The notes under the pieces were generated by a model that worked only from the letters and a program-made list of their open reading frames with translations, was not told where the DNA came from and did no database searches. A DNA stretch of 64,000 nt, taken from assembly GCA_964561005.1 (NCBI GenBank), contig CAZLNO010000004.1, positions 8,712-72,711 of the forward strand, written 5' to 3'. The stretch is from CAZLNO01 sp964561005. GTDB lineage: Bacteria; Pseudomonadota; Alphaproteobacteria; Kiloniellales; Rhodovibrionaceae. This document shows, piece after piece, positions 39,502-48,361 of this stretch; position 1 is the stretch's first letter; every line of letters starts with the position of its first letter. A program made the position numbers and the translations under genes.

Positions 39502-40039
39502 GACGCAGGCAGCGCCACCGGCCGTGCAGACATCCGGTACCAACCGGCCCACCGAGGCGAAGAGCGCGGGGGTTCCCTCCATCGTCAGCCCCGACCTCAC
39601 GGTCCACGGCAATCTGGCCAGCGAAGGCGACATCCAGGTGGACGGCCGGGTCGAGGGAGACGTGGTCGCCGGCAACCTGACGATCGGCGAGCAGGGCGCG
39701 ATCGAGGGCAAGGTCGAGGCCGCCACCGTGCGCATCCGCGGCGCCGTTCAGGGGGAGGTCCACGGCGACTCCGTGACCCTGCTGAGCAGCGCGCGGGTGC
39801 AGGGCGACATCGTTCACAACAGCCTGTCCATCGAGGCCGGCGCCTGGCTGGAGGGCCACTGCCGGCGCCGCGCCGTCCAGGGCGCGCAGCAGAGCCAGCC
39901 GGCCGGGACCGCCGCGCGCGGCGGCGGCGAGCGCAAAACCAAGCGAGCCGGCAACGGCGCGGGGGCCGAGGTCGTCGAGGTGACGCCCGAATCCGGCACG
40001 CCGGCGGCGGGAAGCGCCGGCACCAAGGACGCCAAGTAG
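39485..40039 (+). CDS. bacA: Bactofilin (polymer-forming cytoskeletal protein)
   Basis: Bactofilins self-assemble into membrane-bound filaments that position cell-wall enzymes. The 184-residue protein has a polar N-terminal tail and then the right-handed beta-helix core (about 34-125) of short repeats such as LTVHGNLASEGDIQVDGRVE and GNLTIGEQGAIEGKVEAATV. The tail is basic and Ala/Gly-rich. It overlaps the M23 gene, so translation is probably coupled. The following threonine dehydratase gene is convergent, three bases away. Confidence 0.92.
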   Translation: MFSKGRTQAAPPAVQTSGTNRPTEAKSAGVPSIVSPDLTVHGNLASEGDIQVDGRVEGDVVAGNLTIGEQGAIEGKVEAATVRIRGAVQGEVHGDSVTLLSSARVQGDIVHNSLSIEAGAWLEGHCRRRAVQGAQQSQPAGTAARGGGERKTKRAGNGAGAEVVEVTPESGTPAAGSAGTKDAK

Positions 40040-40042
40040 CGC

Positions 40043-41050
40043 CTATTCCGTGACGAGATTGCAGTAGGTCCGGGGGTCCACGTTGCCCCCGGACAGGGTC
40101 AACGCGACCGTGCGCCCGGCGACCGGGAGCTTGCCCGACAATACGGCGGCCAGGCAGACGGCGCCGCCGGGCTCCACGACCAGCTTCAGCGTGCGGTAGG
40201 CGAAGGCCACCGCCTCCGCCACCTCGGCGTCGCTGACGGCCAGGCCGCCGGACAGCAGCCGCCGGTTGATCTCGAAGGTGAGGGCGCCGGGCCGCGGCGC
40301 CAGCAAGGCATCGCAGATCGACCGCGCGCCCGGCTCGTTGCCCAGCCGTTCGCCGGCTTGCAGGGAGCGCGCGTGGTCGTCGAAGCCCTCGGGCTCGACG
40401 ACGTAGATCTCCGTCTCGGGCGTCAGCGTCCTCAGCGCCAGCGCGGAGCCGGCGGCCAGGCCTCCGCCGCCGCAGCAGAGCAGCACCGCGTCCATCGCGG
40501 CTCCGCGCGCCGCGGCCTGGCGCGCGATCTCCAAGCCGCAGGTGCCCTGGCCGGCGATCACCGCGGGATCGTCGTAGGGCTTGATCAGCGTCGCGCCGGT
40601 CTCTTCCACGATGGCCGCGGCAACGCTCTCGCGATCCTCGAAGTAACGATCGTAGAGGCGGACCTCGGCGCCGTAGGCGCGCGTGTTCGCCACCTTCATC
40701 TCCGGCGCGTCCGACGGCATGACGATGACGGCCGGCAGGCCGCAGAGCTGGGCGGCGTGCGCGACGCCCTGCGCGTGGTTGCCGGAGGAGAAGGCGACCA
40801 CGCCCGCCTCCCGCGCGCTGTCGGGAAGCCGGGCGATCTTGTTGTAGGCGCCGCGGAACTTGAACGAGCCGGTGCGCTGCAGCGTCTCCGGCTTGATCAG
40901 GACGGTGCCGCCGACCCTGGCGTCCAGGGCCGGCGAGTTCAGCAACGGCGTTTCCACGGACAGGCCGTGCAGCCGCCGCGCCGCGTCCTCGACATCGGCG
41001 AAGGTGGGCGCGGAGGGGGCTTCGGCGGTCGGTTCAGAGGTCGGGGCCAT
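40043..41050 (-). CDS. Threonine/serine dehydratase-like PLP enzyme
   Basis: A fold-type II PLP enzyme of 335 residues. The Schiff-base lysine is in TGSFKFRGAYNKI, the substrate loop SSGNHAQGVA, and the phosphate-binding glycine loop CCGGGGLAAGSAL. There is no regulatory ACT domain, so it is of the catabolic threonine dehydratase or serine racemase kind. Which activity it has cannot be decided from these motifs. Confidence 0.85.
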   Translation of the reverse strand: MAPTSEPTAEAPSAPTFADVEDAARRLHGLSVETPLLNSPALDARVGGTVLIKPETLQRTGSFKFRGAYNKIARLPDSAREAGVVAFSSGNHAQGVAHAAQLCGLPAVIVMPSDAPEMKVANTRAYGAEVRLYDRYFEDRESVAAAIVEETGATLIKPYDDPAVIAGQGTCGLEIARQAAARGAAMDAVLLCCGGGGLAAGSALALRTLTPETEIYVVEPEGFDDHARSLQAGERLGNEPGARSICDALLAPRPGALTFEINRRLLSGGLAVSDAEVAEAVAFAYRTLKLVVEPGGAVCLAAVLSGKLPVAGRTVALTLSGGNVDPRTYCNLVTE

Positions 41051-41134
41051 GCATCGTCCAGTTCAAGCGAAAGACCGGTGGCGGCAGGACGCGACGATAC
41101 GCGCCGCCCGCCGGGGGCGCAATCGCCGCGCCCC

Positions 41135-41821
41135 CTAGCAGCCGAGCAGGTCGGCCACCTCGTCCAGCGTGCGCACCTCGGCGCGGGGCGTGCCGGGCAG
41201 ACGCTCCGGCGGTTGCTCGAAGCGGTTGATCCAGGCGACCTGGAAGCCGAAGTGGGCGGCGCCGCTGACATCCCAGGCATTCGAGGAGACGAAGCAGATA
41301 CGCTCGCGCGCGACACCCGTGCGCTGGACGCCGAGGTCGTAGACGCGGGCGTCCGGCTTGTAGATACGGATGGGGTCGACGGTGATGATGTGGTCCAGCA
41401 GGCCGTCGATTCCCGCCGCCTTCACCGCCGACTCGATCATGCGCGGCTCGCCGTTGGTGAGGATTCCGGTCGTCCGCCCGCTGGCCTTGATCCGCTTCAG
41501 CGCCGCCGGGACCTCGGCATAGGTGTCGAGGCGGAGGTAGAGCTCCAGCAGGCGCTCGCGCAGTTCCGGCGCCGCCACGCCGTGGCTGGCCAGGGCGTAG
41601 TCCAGCGCCTCGCCGGTGATCGTCCAGAAGTCGACGTAGCTGTCCATCAACGTGCGCAGCCAGGTGTACTGGAGCTGCTTCTGCCGCCAGGTCGCCGACA
41701 CGGCGGACGCCTTGTCCCCCAGTTTCGCCGCCTCCTTGTCCACGGCGGAATGCACGTCGAACAGCGTTCCATAGGCGTCGAACAGGCAGGCGCCGGTCTC
41801 GGCGAGCGCGGAATCGGTCAT
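41135..41821 (-). CDS. Haloacid dehalogenase, type II
   Basis: A HAD-superfamily hydrolase of 228 residues. The nucleophile Asp is in LFDAYGTLFDVHS; motif II is ILTNGEPRM, motif III lysine YKPDARVYD, and motif IV SSNAWDVSGA. The SSNAWD wording is that of L-2-haloacid dehalogenases, which also occur where no haloacid is used. ATG 41821 is the family start; GGGAGG stands before it. Confidence 0.88.
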   Translation of the reverse strand: MTDSALAETGACLFDAYGTLFDVHSAVDKEAAKLGDKASAVSATWRQKQLQYTWLRTLMDSYVDFWTITGEALDYALASHGVAAPELRERLLELYLRLDTYAEVPAALKRIKASGRTTGILTNGEPRMIESAVKAAGIDGLLDHIITVDPIRIYKPDARVYDLGVQRTGVARERICFVSSNAWDVSGAAHFGFQVAWINRFEQPPERLPGTPRAEVRTLDEVADLLGC

Positions 41822-41858
41822 GGCGATCCTCCCTTGTCGCGGCTTTTTATCTGTCTCT

Positions 41859-41898
41859 GTGTTTTGCCGACGGACATGGTGTTTTGCCGACGGACATG
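41859..41898 (+). repeat. 20-bp perfect tandem duplication
   Basis: A 20-base unit beginning GTGTTTTGCCGAC is present twice (41859-41878, 41879-41898) between the haloacid dehalogenase gene and slt. Its position could affect expression of the minus-strand dehalogenase. Confidence 0.85.
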
Positions 41899-41961
41899 TC
41901 GTCTTGTCAGGCGCGTCGTGCGGCCCGGGCAACTCGACGGGCAGACAAACGCATTATGCCT

Positions 41962-44025
41962 TCAAAGACAACAGGAAACAGCCGGCGATCCGAGCTGGGA
42001 GGCCTGGTGCGGCTGCAGCAGGAGGTCGCTGTCCAGCGCCAGCGCGACCTGCGTGGGCGCCACGCGGTGGCGATAGATGGTCAGGCTCTCGAACACCCGC
42101 TGCACGTAGTTGCGCGTCTCCGAGAACGGCAGGCTCTCGATCCAGTCGACCGGGCCGATGAAGCCTTGGCGTGGATCGCCATAGCGGTTCAGCCACTGGG
42201 CGACGCGCGCGGGCCCGGCGTTGTAGGCCGCGACGGCCAACAGCAGCGAGCCGTCGAAGCGATCGATCAGTCCGGCCAGAAAGTGGCTGCCCAGGCGAAT
42301 GCTGTAATCGCCATCGAGCCGCAGCCGCCGCCGGTCGAACGCGACATCCAGTTCGGCGGCGGCCTGGCGGGCCGTCGCCGGCATGAGCTGCATCAGCCCG
42401 TAGGCGCCGGCATGGCTGACCGCGCCGACGCGGAAGCTGCTTTCCTGGCGGATGATGGCCAGCAGCAGGGCGTCACGCTTCTCCCCGCGGATCGCCCGCG
42501 TGGCGGGAAGCTCGATGACGGGATAGAGCTGGTCGGGCAGGACGATGCCCTGTCGACGCGCCTTGCGCGCCACGCGGACCGCGAGGTCGCGACGCCCGGC
42601 CTCGACGGCCAGATCGGCCACCAGCTTGGCGGCCACGCCGTCGTCCATCCGCTCCGCCAGAAAGCGGATGAAGCGGCCGATGCGGTCTTTCTGCCCCAGG
42701 GCGCTCAGCCGGCGCACCACCCGCACCAGCTCGCGGTCCTCGAAGCGCCTGCGCTCAGCCGCATCGGGCCGGGGCGCGCGGGGCAGGGCCAGGAAGACGT
42801 CCTCGCCCAGACGGGCGGCGGCGAGCTGGCCATAGAACGTCGTCAGATTGGTGGCCGCGGTCTCGTACCAGCGGCGGGCCTTGGTGCCGGTCGTCGCCGA
42901 CTCCGCCGCGCGCGCGGCCCAGTAGGCGCCGCGGGCCCGGCTGACCGGCGTGCTGACTCCCTCGAAAAGCCTTGTGAAGTGGCGATAGGCCCACGCCGGC
43001 TCGTTCAGGAAGCGCAGCGCGATCCAGCCCGCCAGCCATTCGCCCTGGGCGAAGCCCAGCCCGCTCTCCAGGCCGTGGTTGGCGGCCAGGCGGTAGGCCA
43101 GCGAGATCGAGCCCCTGTCGAGCGCTTCCCGCGCCGCCCAGTGGCGCAGTGGCCACCAGGCCGCCGCATAGGGCGCGCGCGGGCGCGGCGGGTCCAGCAG
43201 CGCCACGGCGTCCTCGAAGCGGCCCATGCGCTGGCGCCAGCGGGCGCGCTCGAACACCAGGCCGGGATGGTCGCGCAGGGAGTCGGGCACGGCCGCGATG
43301 GCGCCATCGACGCCGGGCTGCATGCGGGCCAGCATGACGCGGGCGCGCGCCAGGGCCCGGAAGTCGGGACCGACCCGGCGCATCTGGCGCTCCGCCGCAT
43401 CCAGCTCGCGTTCCCAGATCAGCCGGTCCAGCCGCTGGCGGTGCAGGTCCTCGCTCAGCAGATGCCCGTAGCGGGCGTGGAAGCGCCGCTCGTCGCCGGC
43501 CGGGAAGTCGCCTTCCAGCCAGGTGTGCCGCAGCAGCGCGCGGGCCGCTTCCTTGAGATCGGCGGAGATCAGCGCGTCGGCATAACGCTCCGCCCCATAG
43601 GCGCTGACCGGCCGGCGGTTCTCGAAGAACGCCCGCACCTCGGCGTCCGGCAGCTCGGCGGGCATCACGCCCTCGGCGCGGTACTGCAGGGTGTACTGCC
43701 AGGGCCAGTCCGGGTTCTCGCGCAAAAAGCGCCGGTAGGCCGCGAAGTCGCCGCCGCGGCGCTGCTCCACCAGCACGAACCAGTGCAGCGCCTTGCCCAG
43801 CAGCGGGTCCTCGAGCTGCGCGGCGATGGTCCGGGCGCGCGCGAAGGCGTCGGCGTCGATGGCCTCGAAGGCCTCCGCCAGCAGCACGCGTGTCGGCGGC
43901 TGCGGCGGGGGTGGCGGGACCGCGGCGCCGGCCGCCGCGGCACCGGCGGCAAGCAACATGACAGACACCGCGAGGGCCGCGATCCGCCGCGTGGCGTGTC
44001 CCACTGTCGATGACAACCAGGTCAC
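41962..44025 (-). CDS. slt: Soluble lytic murein transglycosylase
   Basis: The enzyme cleaves the glycan strands of peptidoglycan. The 687-residue precursor starts at GTG with AAGGGGGG upstream and has a signal peptide (residues 1-35). A long alpha-helical superhelix (U-shaped domain) occupies about 45-520. The SLT domain has the catalytic Glu in IIRQESSFRVGAVS, then AYGLMQLMPATA and AVAAYNAGPARVAQW. It is divergent from dapA, with 219 bases between them. Confidence 0.92.
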   Translation of the reverse strand: MTWLSSTVGHATRRIAALAVSVMLLAAGAAAAGAAVPPPPPQPPTRVLLAEAFEAIDADAFARARTIAAQLEDPLLGKALHWFVLVEQRRGGDFAAYRRFLRENPDWPWQYTLQYRAEGVMPAELPDAEVRAFFENRRPVSAYGAERYADALISADLKEAARALLRHTWLEGDFPAGDERRFHARYGHLLSEDLHRQRLDRLIWERELDAAERQMRRVGPDFRALARARVMLARMQPGVDGAIAAVPDSLRDHPGLVFERARWRQRMGRFEDAVALLDPPRPRAPYAAAWWPLRHWAAREALDRGSISLAYRLAANHGLESGLGFAQGEWLAGWIALRFLNEPAWAYRHFTRLFEGVSTPVSRARGAYWAARAAESATTGTKARRWYETAATNLTTFYGQLAAARLGEDVFLALPRAPRPDAAERRRFEDRELVRVVRRLSALGQKDRIGRFIRFLAERMDDGVAAKLVADLAVEAGRRDLAVRVARKARRQGIVLPDQLYPVIELPATRAIRGEKRDALLLAIIRQESSFRVGAVSHAGAYGLMQLMPATARQAAAELDVAFDRRRLRLDGDYSIRLGSHFLAGLIDRFDGSLLLAVAAYNAGPARVAQWLNRYGDPRQGFIGPVDWIESLPFSETRNYVQRVFESLTIYRHRVAPTQVALALDSDLLLQPHQASQLGSPAVSCCL

Positions 44026-44244
44026 GCGATCCCCCCCTTGTCAACGTGGCGCGCCGCGGGCGGCGGCCATCGTTCACGAGACTACGCGACAAAAGTTAAT
44101 AAACCACGACACGATGCCGTGACGGCGTGCCCCGGCCTTGCCGCGCCGCGGCCGAGCGGCTATCGTGCGGCCCACGCCCGGCCGCGGGAAGGCCGTTCCG
44201 CCAACGAACCTCATTTATAACCGAATTCGAAACGGAGATCACCG

Positions 44245-45132
44245 ATGTCTGCGCCGATGTTTCGAGGCTCGCTATGCGCCCTGATAACACCGTTCCGGAA
44301 CGGCGGCGTGGATGAGAAAGCCTTCCAGGACCTCGTGCAGTGGCATATCGACCAGGGCACGCACGGCGTGGTCTCCTGCGGCACGACGGGCGAATCCCCG
44401 ACGGTCAGCCATGCCGAGAACAAGCGCGTCACCGAGTTGGCGATCGAGGTATGCCGGGGCCGCATCCCGGTCATCGCCGGCACCGGCTCGAACGCGACCA
44501 GCGAGGCCGTCGAGCTGACGCAGCACGCCGCCAAGGCGGGCGCGGACGCGGCGCTGGTGGTGACGCCGTACTACAACAAGCCCAGCCAGGAGGGCCTGTA
44601 CCAGCACTTCAAGGCCCTGCACGACTGCGCCGAGATCCCGATCATCATCTACAACATTCCGGGCCGCTCCGTCATCGACATGGACGTGGAGACCATGGCC
44701 CGGCTGGCCGAGCTGCCGCGCATCGTGGGCGTGAAGGATTCCAGCAAGGATCCGACGCGGCCCTATCGCACGCGCCAGGCCATCGGCGAGGGCTTCACGC
44801 AGCTTTCCGGCGAGGACGGGACCATCCTGCCGTTCCTGGCGATGGGCGGGCACGGCTGCATCTCGGTCACCGCGAACGTCGCGCCCGGTCCGCTGTCGGC
44901 GATGCACGAGGCCTGGCAGCGCGGCGACGTGGCGACGGCGCAGCGCATCAACGAGCGCCTGATGCCGCTGCACGACGCCATGTTCTGCGAGCCCAGCCCG
45001 GCGCCGGCGAAGTACGGGGCCAGCCTGCTCGGCTTCGGCGAGGAGACCGTGCGGCTGCCCATGGTGCCCTGTACCGACGCGGCCAAAGGGCGTATCCGCC
45101 AGGCCATGGCGCATGCCGGCCTGATCGACTGA
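44245..45132 (+). CDS. dapA: 4-hydroxy-tetrahydrodipicolinate synthase
   Basis: The enzyme joins pyruvate and aspartate semialdehyde, the entry to lysine and diaminopimelate. It has 295 residues. The Schiff-base lysine is in RIVGVKDSSKD, the catalytic tyrosine in VTPYYNKPSQEGLYQHF, and GTTGESPTVS binds substrate. ACGGAGATC precedes ATG 44245. slt-dapA-smpB is a common alphaproteobacterial order. Confidence 0.97.
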   Translation: MSAPMFRGSLCALITPFRNGGVDEKAFQDLVQWHIDQGTHGVVSCGTTGESPTVSHAENKRVTELAIEVCRGRIPVIAGTGSNATSEAVELTQHAAKAGADAALVVTPYYNKPSQEGLYQHFKALHDCAEIPIIIYNIPGRSVIDMDVETMARLAELPRIVGVKDSSKDPTRPYRTRQAIGEGFTQLSGEDGTILPFLAMGGHGCISVTANVAPGPLSAMHEAWQRGDVATAQRINERLMPLHDAMFCEPSPAPAKYGASLLGFGEETVRLPMVPCTDAAKGRIRQAMAHAGLID

Positions 45133-45181
45133 TCGCGCCCGCGCGTACCCGACACCTCTGGAATTCGGAGCTTCGGCAGCG

Positions 45182-45661
45182 ATGGCCCGGAAGGGCGCCA
45201 AGCCGTTCAAGGAGCACGGCACCGTGGCGGTGAACCGCCGCGCCCGCCACGACTATGCCATCGAGGAGGAGATCGAGGCCGGCCTGCAGCTTCATGGCAG
45301 CGAGGTCAAGTCGCTGCGCCAGGGCAAGTGCTCCATCGCCGAGGCGCACGCCGGCGAGATGAAGGGCGAACTCTACCTCTTCAACGCGCACATCTCCGAA
45401 TACCCGCCGGCGATGTTCAACCACGAGCCGCGGCGGCCGCGCAAGCTCCTGGTCCACAATCGAGAGTTGAAACGCCTGCTCGGCCGGATCAAGGAGCAGG
45501 GCTACACGTTGGTGCCGATGGAGCTTTACTTCAACGGCCGCGGCATCGCGAAGCTGCGCCTGGGCCTGGGCAAGGGCAAGAAGAAGATCGACAAGCGCGA
45601 GACCGAGAAGAAGCGCGACTGGGAGCGCCGCAAGGCGCAGCTCCTGCGCGAGCACAAGTAG
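45182..45661 (+). CDS. smpB: tmRNA-binding protein SmpB
   Basis: SmpB brings tmRNA to stalled ribosomes. The 159-residue protein has the OB fold with VAVNRRARHDYAIEEEIEAG, LHGSEVKSLRQGKCSIAEAH, and the C-terminal basic helix KGKKKIDKRETEKKRDWERR that enters the mRNA channel. It is 49 bases after dapA. A 6-bp hairpin (45672-45688) lies at the convergent junction with the next gene. Confidence 0.97.
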   Translation: MARKGAKPFKEHGTVAVNRRARHDYAIEEEIEAGLQLHGSEVKSLRQGKCSIAEAHAGEMKGELYLFNAHISEYPPAMFNHEPRRPRKLLVHNRELKRLLGRIKEQGYTLVPMELYFNGRGIAKLRLGLGKGKKKIDKRETEKKRDWERRKAQLLREHK

Positions 45662-45679
45662 GCGGGAGTCGGCCGCGCG

Positions 45680-46342
45680 TTACGCGGCTTGCGCGACCAC
45701 CTCCGCCATGCGCGCCACGACGGCCTGGAACATCTCCGTGGTGAGGCGGCCGGTGTTCGTGTTGTAGCGCGAGCAGTGGTAGCTGTCGGCCAGCAGCAGG
45801 CCGTCGGGCAGGCGGTGCTCGGCGCCGTGGGCGAAGGGATGGCGGGCGCGGACCAGCCCGCGCGCCGCCAGCACGCTGTCGTGCGCGACCTTGCCCAGGG
45901 CGAGCACCGCGCGCAGGCGCGGCAGCGCCGCCAGCTCCGCCTCCAGGTAGGCCGCGCGGCAGGTGCGCACCTCATCGGTGGTCGGCTTGTTCTCCGGCGG
46001 CACGCAGCGCACGGCGTTGGTGATCCGGCAGCCGACAAGCTCGAAGCCGTCGTCGGCGCGGGCGGCATAGGTGCCGCGGGCCAGGCCAACGCGCGCCAGC
46101 GTCGGGTACAGCAGCTCGCCGGCGTAGTCGCCGGTGAACGGCCGCCCGGTCCGGTTCGCCCCCCTCAGTCCGGGCGCCAGCCCCACGATCAGAAGGCGCG
46201 CCCCGGTGTCGCCAAAGGACGGCACCGGGGCGTTGCAGAAGTCCGGATAGGCCTCGCGGTTGGTTGACCGGAACCTGGCGAGCCGCGGACAGAGATCGCA
46301 GTCCCGGCAGGGCTCCGGCGGTGCCGGTGGCGTCGCGGTCAT
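45680..46342 (-). CDS. Uracil-DNA glycosylase, family 5 (UdgB-like)
   Basis: A base-excision repair glycosylase of 220 residues with iron-sulfur cysteines in CRDCDLCPRLARFR. Motif 1 is LAPGLRGANRTGRPFTGD, which has Gly-Leu-Arg rather than the Gly-Glu-Ala-Pro-Gly of family 4. TNAVRCVPPENKPT and the late HCSRYNTNTGRL motif (with the catalytic-loop His) match family 5, which also acts on other damaged bases. Confidence 0.88.
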   Translation of the reverse strand: MTATPPAPPEPCRDCDLCPRLARFRSTNREAYPDFCNAPVPSFGDTGARLLIVGLAPGLRGANRTGRPFTGDYAGELLYPTLARVGLARGTYAARADDGFELVGCRITNAVRCVPPENKPTTDEVRTCRAAYLEAELAALPRLRAVLALGKVAHDSVLAARGLVRARHPFAHGAEHRLPDGLLLADSYHCSRYNTNTGRLTTEMFQAVVARMAEVVAQAA

Positions 46343-46352
46343 GCCGGTTGCG

Positions 46353-46991
46353 CTAGGCGTCCGACTCGTAATAGTTGCCGGGCGCGAGGTCCTCCGCGGG
46401 ATAATCCTCGCTCTGGGGGCGCGGCGGGCGGTTGCGCCGGCGATCCTCCTGGCCGCCGCTGTGAACGCGCTCGATCGACTGGCGCAGCGTGTCCAGGTCG
46501 ATGAAGGCGTCGGCCGCGCGCCGCAGCTCGTCGGCGATCATCGGCGGCGAGGTGCGGATGGTCGAGACGACCGTGGTGCGCACGGCCTTGCGCTGCACGG
46601 CGTCGATCAGGCGGCGGAAGTCGCCGTCGCCGGAGAACAGCACGACATGGTCGAGGCTGTGGGCGATCTCCAGCATGTCGATCGCCAGCTCGATGTCCAT
46701 GTTGCCCTTGACCTTGCGCCGACCGGTGTCGGAGTCGTGGAACTGCTTGGTCGGCTTGGTCACCATGGTGTAGCCGTTGTAGTCCAGCCAGTCGATCAGC
46801 GGCCGGATCGGCGAGTACTCCTGATCCTCCACCAGCGCCGTGTAGTAGAACGCGCGCACCAGGCGGCATTCCTTGGCGAAGAGGTCCAGCAGCCGCTTGT
46901 AGTCGATGTCGAATCCCAGCGCGCGCGCCGTGGCGTAAAGGTTCGCGCCGTCGATGAACAGCGCGGCCCGTTCTTGCGGGTAGAAATGCAT
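46353..46991 (-). CDS. NYN domain protein (LabA/DUF88-like)
   Basis: A PIN-like NYN fold, usually a putative RNase. The 212-residue protein has ALFIDGANLYATARAL, GNMDIELAIDMLEIA and VLFSGDGDFRRLIDAV, giving four acidic metal ligands. After about residue 170 comes a disordered Arg/Pro-rich tail. ATG 46991 (MHFYPQ) is the family start. Its stop is 10 bases upstream of the UDG start, so they are probably cotranscribed. Confidence 0.88.
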   Translation of the reverse strand: MHFYPQERAALFIDGANLYATARALGFDIDYKRLLDLFAKECRLVRAFYYTALVEDQEYSPIRPLIDWLDYNGYTMVTKPTKQFHDSDTGRRKVKGNMDIELAIDMLEIAHSLDHVVLFSGDGDFRRLIDAVQRKAVRTTVVSTIRTSPPMIADELRRAADAFIDLDTLRQSIERVHSGGQEDRRRNRPPRPQSEDYPAEDLAPGNYYESDA

Positions 46992-47136
46992 GGGAATACC
47001 TCTGCGAATCGGTTTAAGCAATCGGGCCGCCCGCGGCGGCCGCGACGAGGACACCAGGGCCTCGGATTCCGGGCGTCCTTAGACCCTCGCGCAGCGCTAT
47101 GCAAGAGATCGTTGGAGCCGCAAAGGAACGGGCTGG

Positions 47137-47667
47137 ATGGCGATGATACTGATCGGACTCGGTGCGAACCTTCCCTCCCGCCGGCACGGCCCGCCGCGCG
47201 CGACGCTGTGCGCGGCGCTCGACATGCTGCAGGCGCGCGGCGTGCGCGTGCAGGCGCGCTCGAGCTGGTACGAGAGCGCGCCGGTGCCGCCCTCCGACCA
47301 GCCCTGGTTCGTCAACGCGGTGGCGGCGGTCGCGACGGAGCTGGCGCCGGCGGTGCTGCTGCGCACCCTGCACGACGTCGAGGGCGCCCTGGGCCGGGTG
47401 CGCGGGGACGTGCGCAACGCGCCGCGCGCGGCCGACCTGGACCTGCTGGACCACGACGGTCGGGTGAGCACGCCGGACGACTGGCCGCGGCTGCCGCATC
47501 CGCGCCTGCACGAACGGGCCTTCGTGCTGCGGCCCTTGCTGGAGCTGGCGCCGGACTGGCGGCATCCGGTCTGCGGCCAGGACCCCGCGGAGTTGCTGCG
47601 ACGGCTGCCCGACGACCAGCCCTGCCTGCGCGTGCCGGAGCCCGCCTGCCGGCGGCGTCACCCTTGA
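47137..47667 (+). CDS. folK: 2-amino-4-hydroxy-6-hydroxymethyldihydropteridine pyrophosphokinase
   Basis: The enzyme makes the pyrophosphorylated pterin for folate synthesis. The 176-residue protein starts [16 protein letters not shown], has [19 protein letters not shown] and the signature around DLDLLDHDG followed by [16 protein letters not shown]. The signature reads [14 protein letters not shown], with Ala-Ala where most have Arg-Thr/Ile, a mild deviation. AAAGGAACGGG precedes ATG 47137. Confidence 0.92.
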   Translation: MAMILIGLGANLPSRRHGPPRATLCAALDMLQARGVRVQARSSWYESAPVPPSDQPWFVNAVAAVATELAPAVLLRTLHDVEGALGRVRGDVRNAPRAADLDLLDHDGRVSTPDDWPRLPHPRLHERAFVLRPLLELAPDWRHPVCGQDPAELLRRLPDDQPCLRVPEPACRRRHP

Positions 47668-47740
47668 AGGCTTGCCGGTAACTCCCTATAACCACGCCGC
47701 AACGCCAAGACGACATCCCTGCAGGAGCCGACCCCGAACC

Positions 47741-48226
47741 ATGGCCCGCGTTACAGTCGAAGACTGCATCCTCCAGATCCCCAACCGTTTCAAGCTGGTG
47801 ATGCTCGCCGCCCAGCGGGCGCGCGACATCGCGGCCGGCGCGCCGCTCACCCTGGACCGCGACAACGACAAGAATCCTGTCGTCGCCCTGCGCGAGATCG
47901 CCGAGCAGCGCATCGACTTCGGGCACCTGGAAGACGCGCTGATCCAGGCCCAGCAGAAGTACGTCGCCCGCGACGAGGCCGAGGAGGAACTGCCCGAGTT
48001 CGACGCCCTGGAAGGCGAGCTGGAGGCCAGCGCGCGCATGGCCGCGGAGAACCTGGAAGCCGGGCTGCAGGAAGGCGAGGCCGCCGGCGCCGGCGAAGGC
48101 GGTGGACCGGCCGGCGGCGAGGCCGAGGAGACGGCGGCCGCCGAGGCCTCGCTGGAGGCGCTGGCCGAGCGGGAGGCCGAGGACGCCGAGGACGCGGAGT
48201 CATCCGCCGAGGACGAGGACGTCTAG
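47741..48226 (+). CDS. rpoZ: RNA polymerase omega subunit with long acidic tail
   Basis: Omega helps assemble RNA polymerase. Residues 1-70 are the conserved part: [49 protein letters not shown]. The protein is 161 residues, longer than usual, because of a C-terminal extension of about 75 residues made largely of Glu, Ala, Gly and Asp. ATG 47741 follows GCAGGAG at about 14 bases. RSH lies downstream, as in most relatives. Confidence 0.95.
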   Translation: MARVTVEDCILQIPNRFKLVMLAAQRARDIAAGAPLTLDRDNDKNPVVALREIAEQRIDFGHLEDALIQAQQKYVARDEAEEELPEFDALEGELEASARMAAENLEAGLQEGEAAGAGEGGGPAGGEAEETAAAEASLEALAEREAEDAEDAESSAEDEDV

Positions 48227-48361
48227 CGCGCGGCTGCACGAGACGACCCGGTTATTTCATCGCCGCGCGAGGTCTCGCCTTGGCGCGGCGCGCCGCGGCA
48301 CGTACATTGAGAAGGGGTGGCGGCGGGGCCGCTCCAAGGGTTGCAGATCGCGTGTCGCGGC

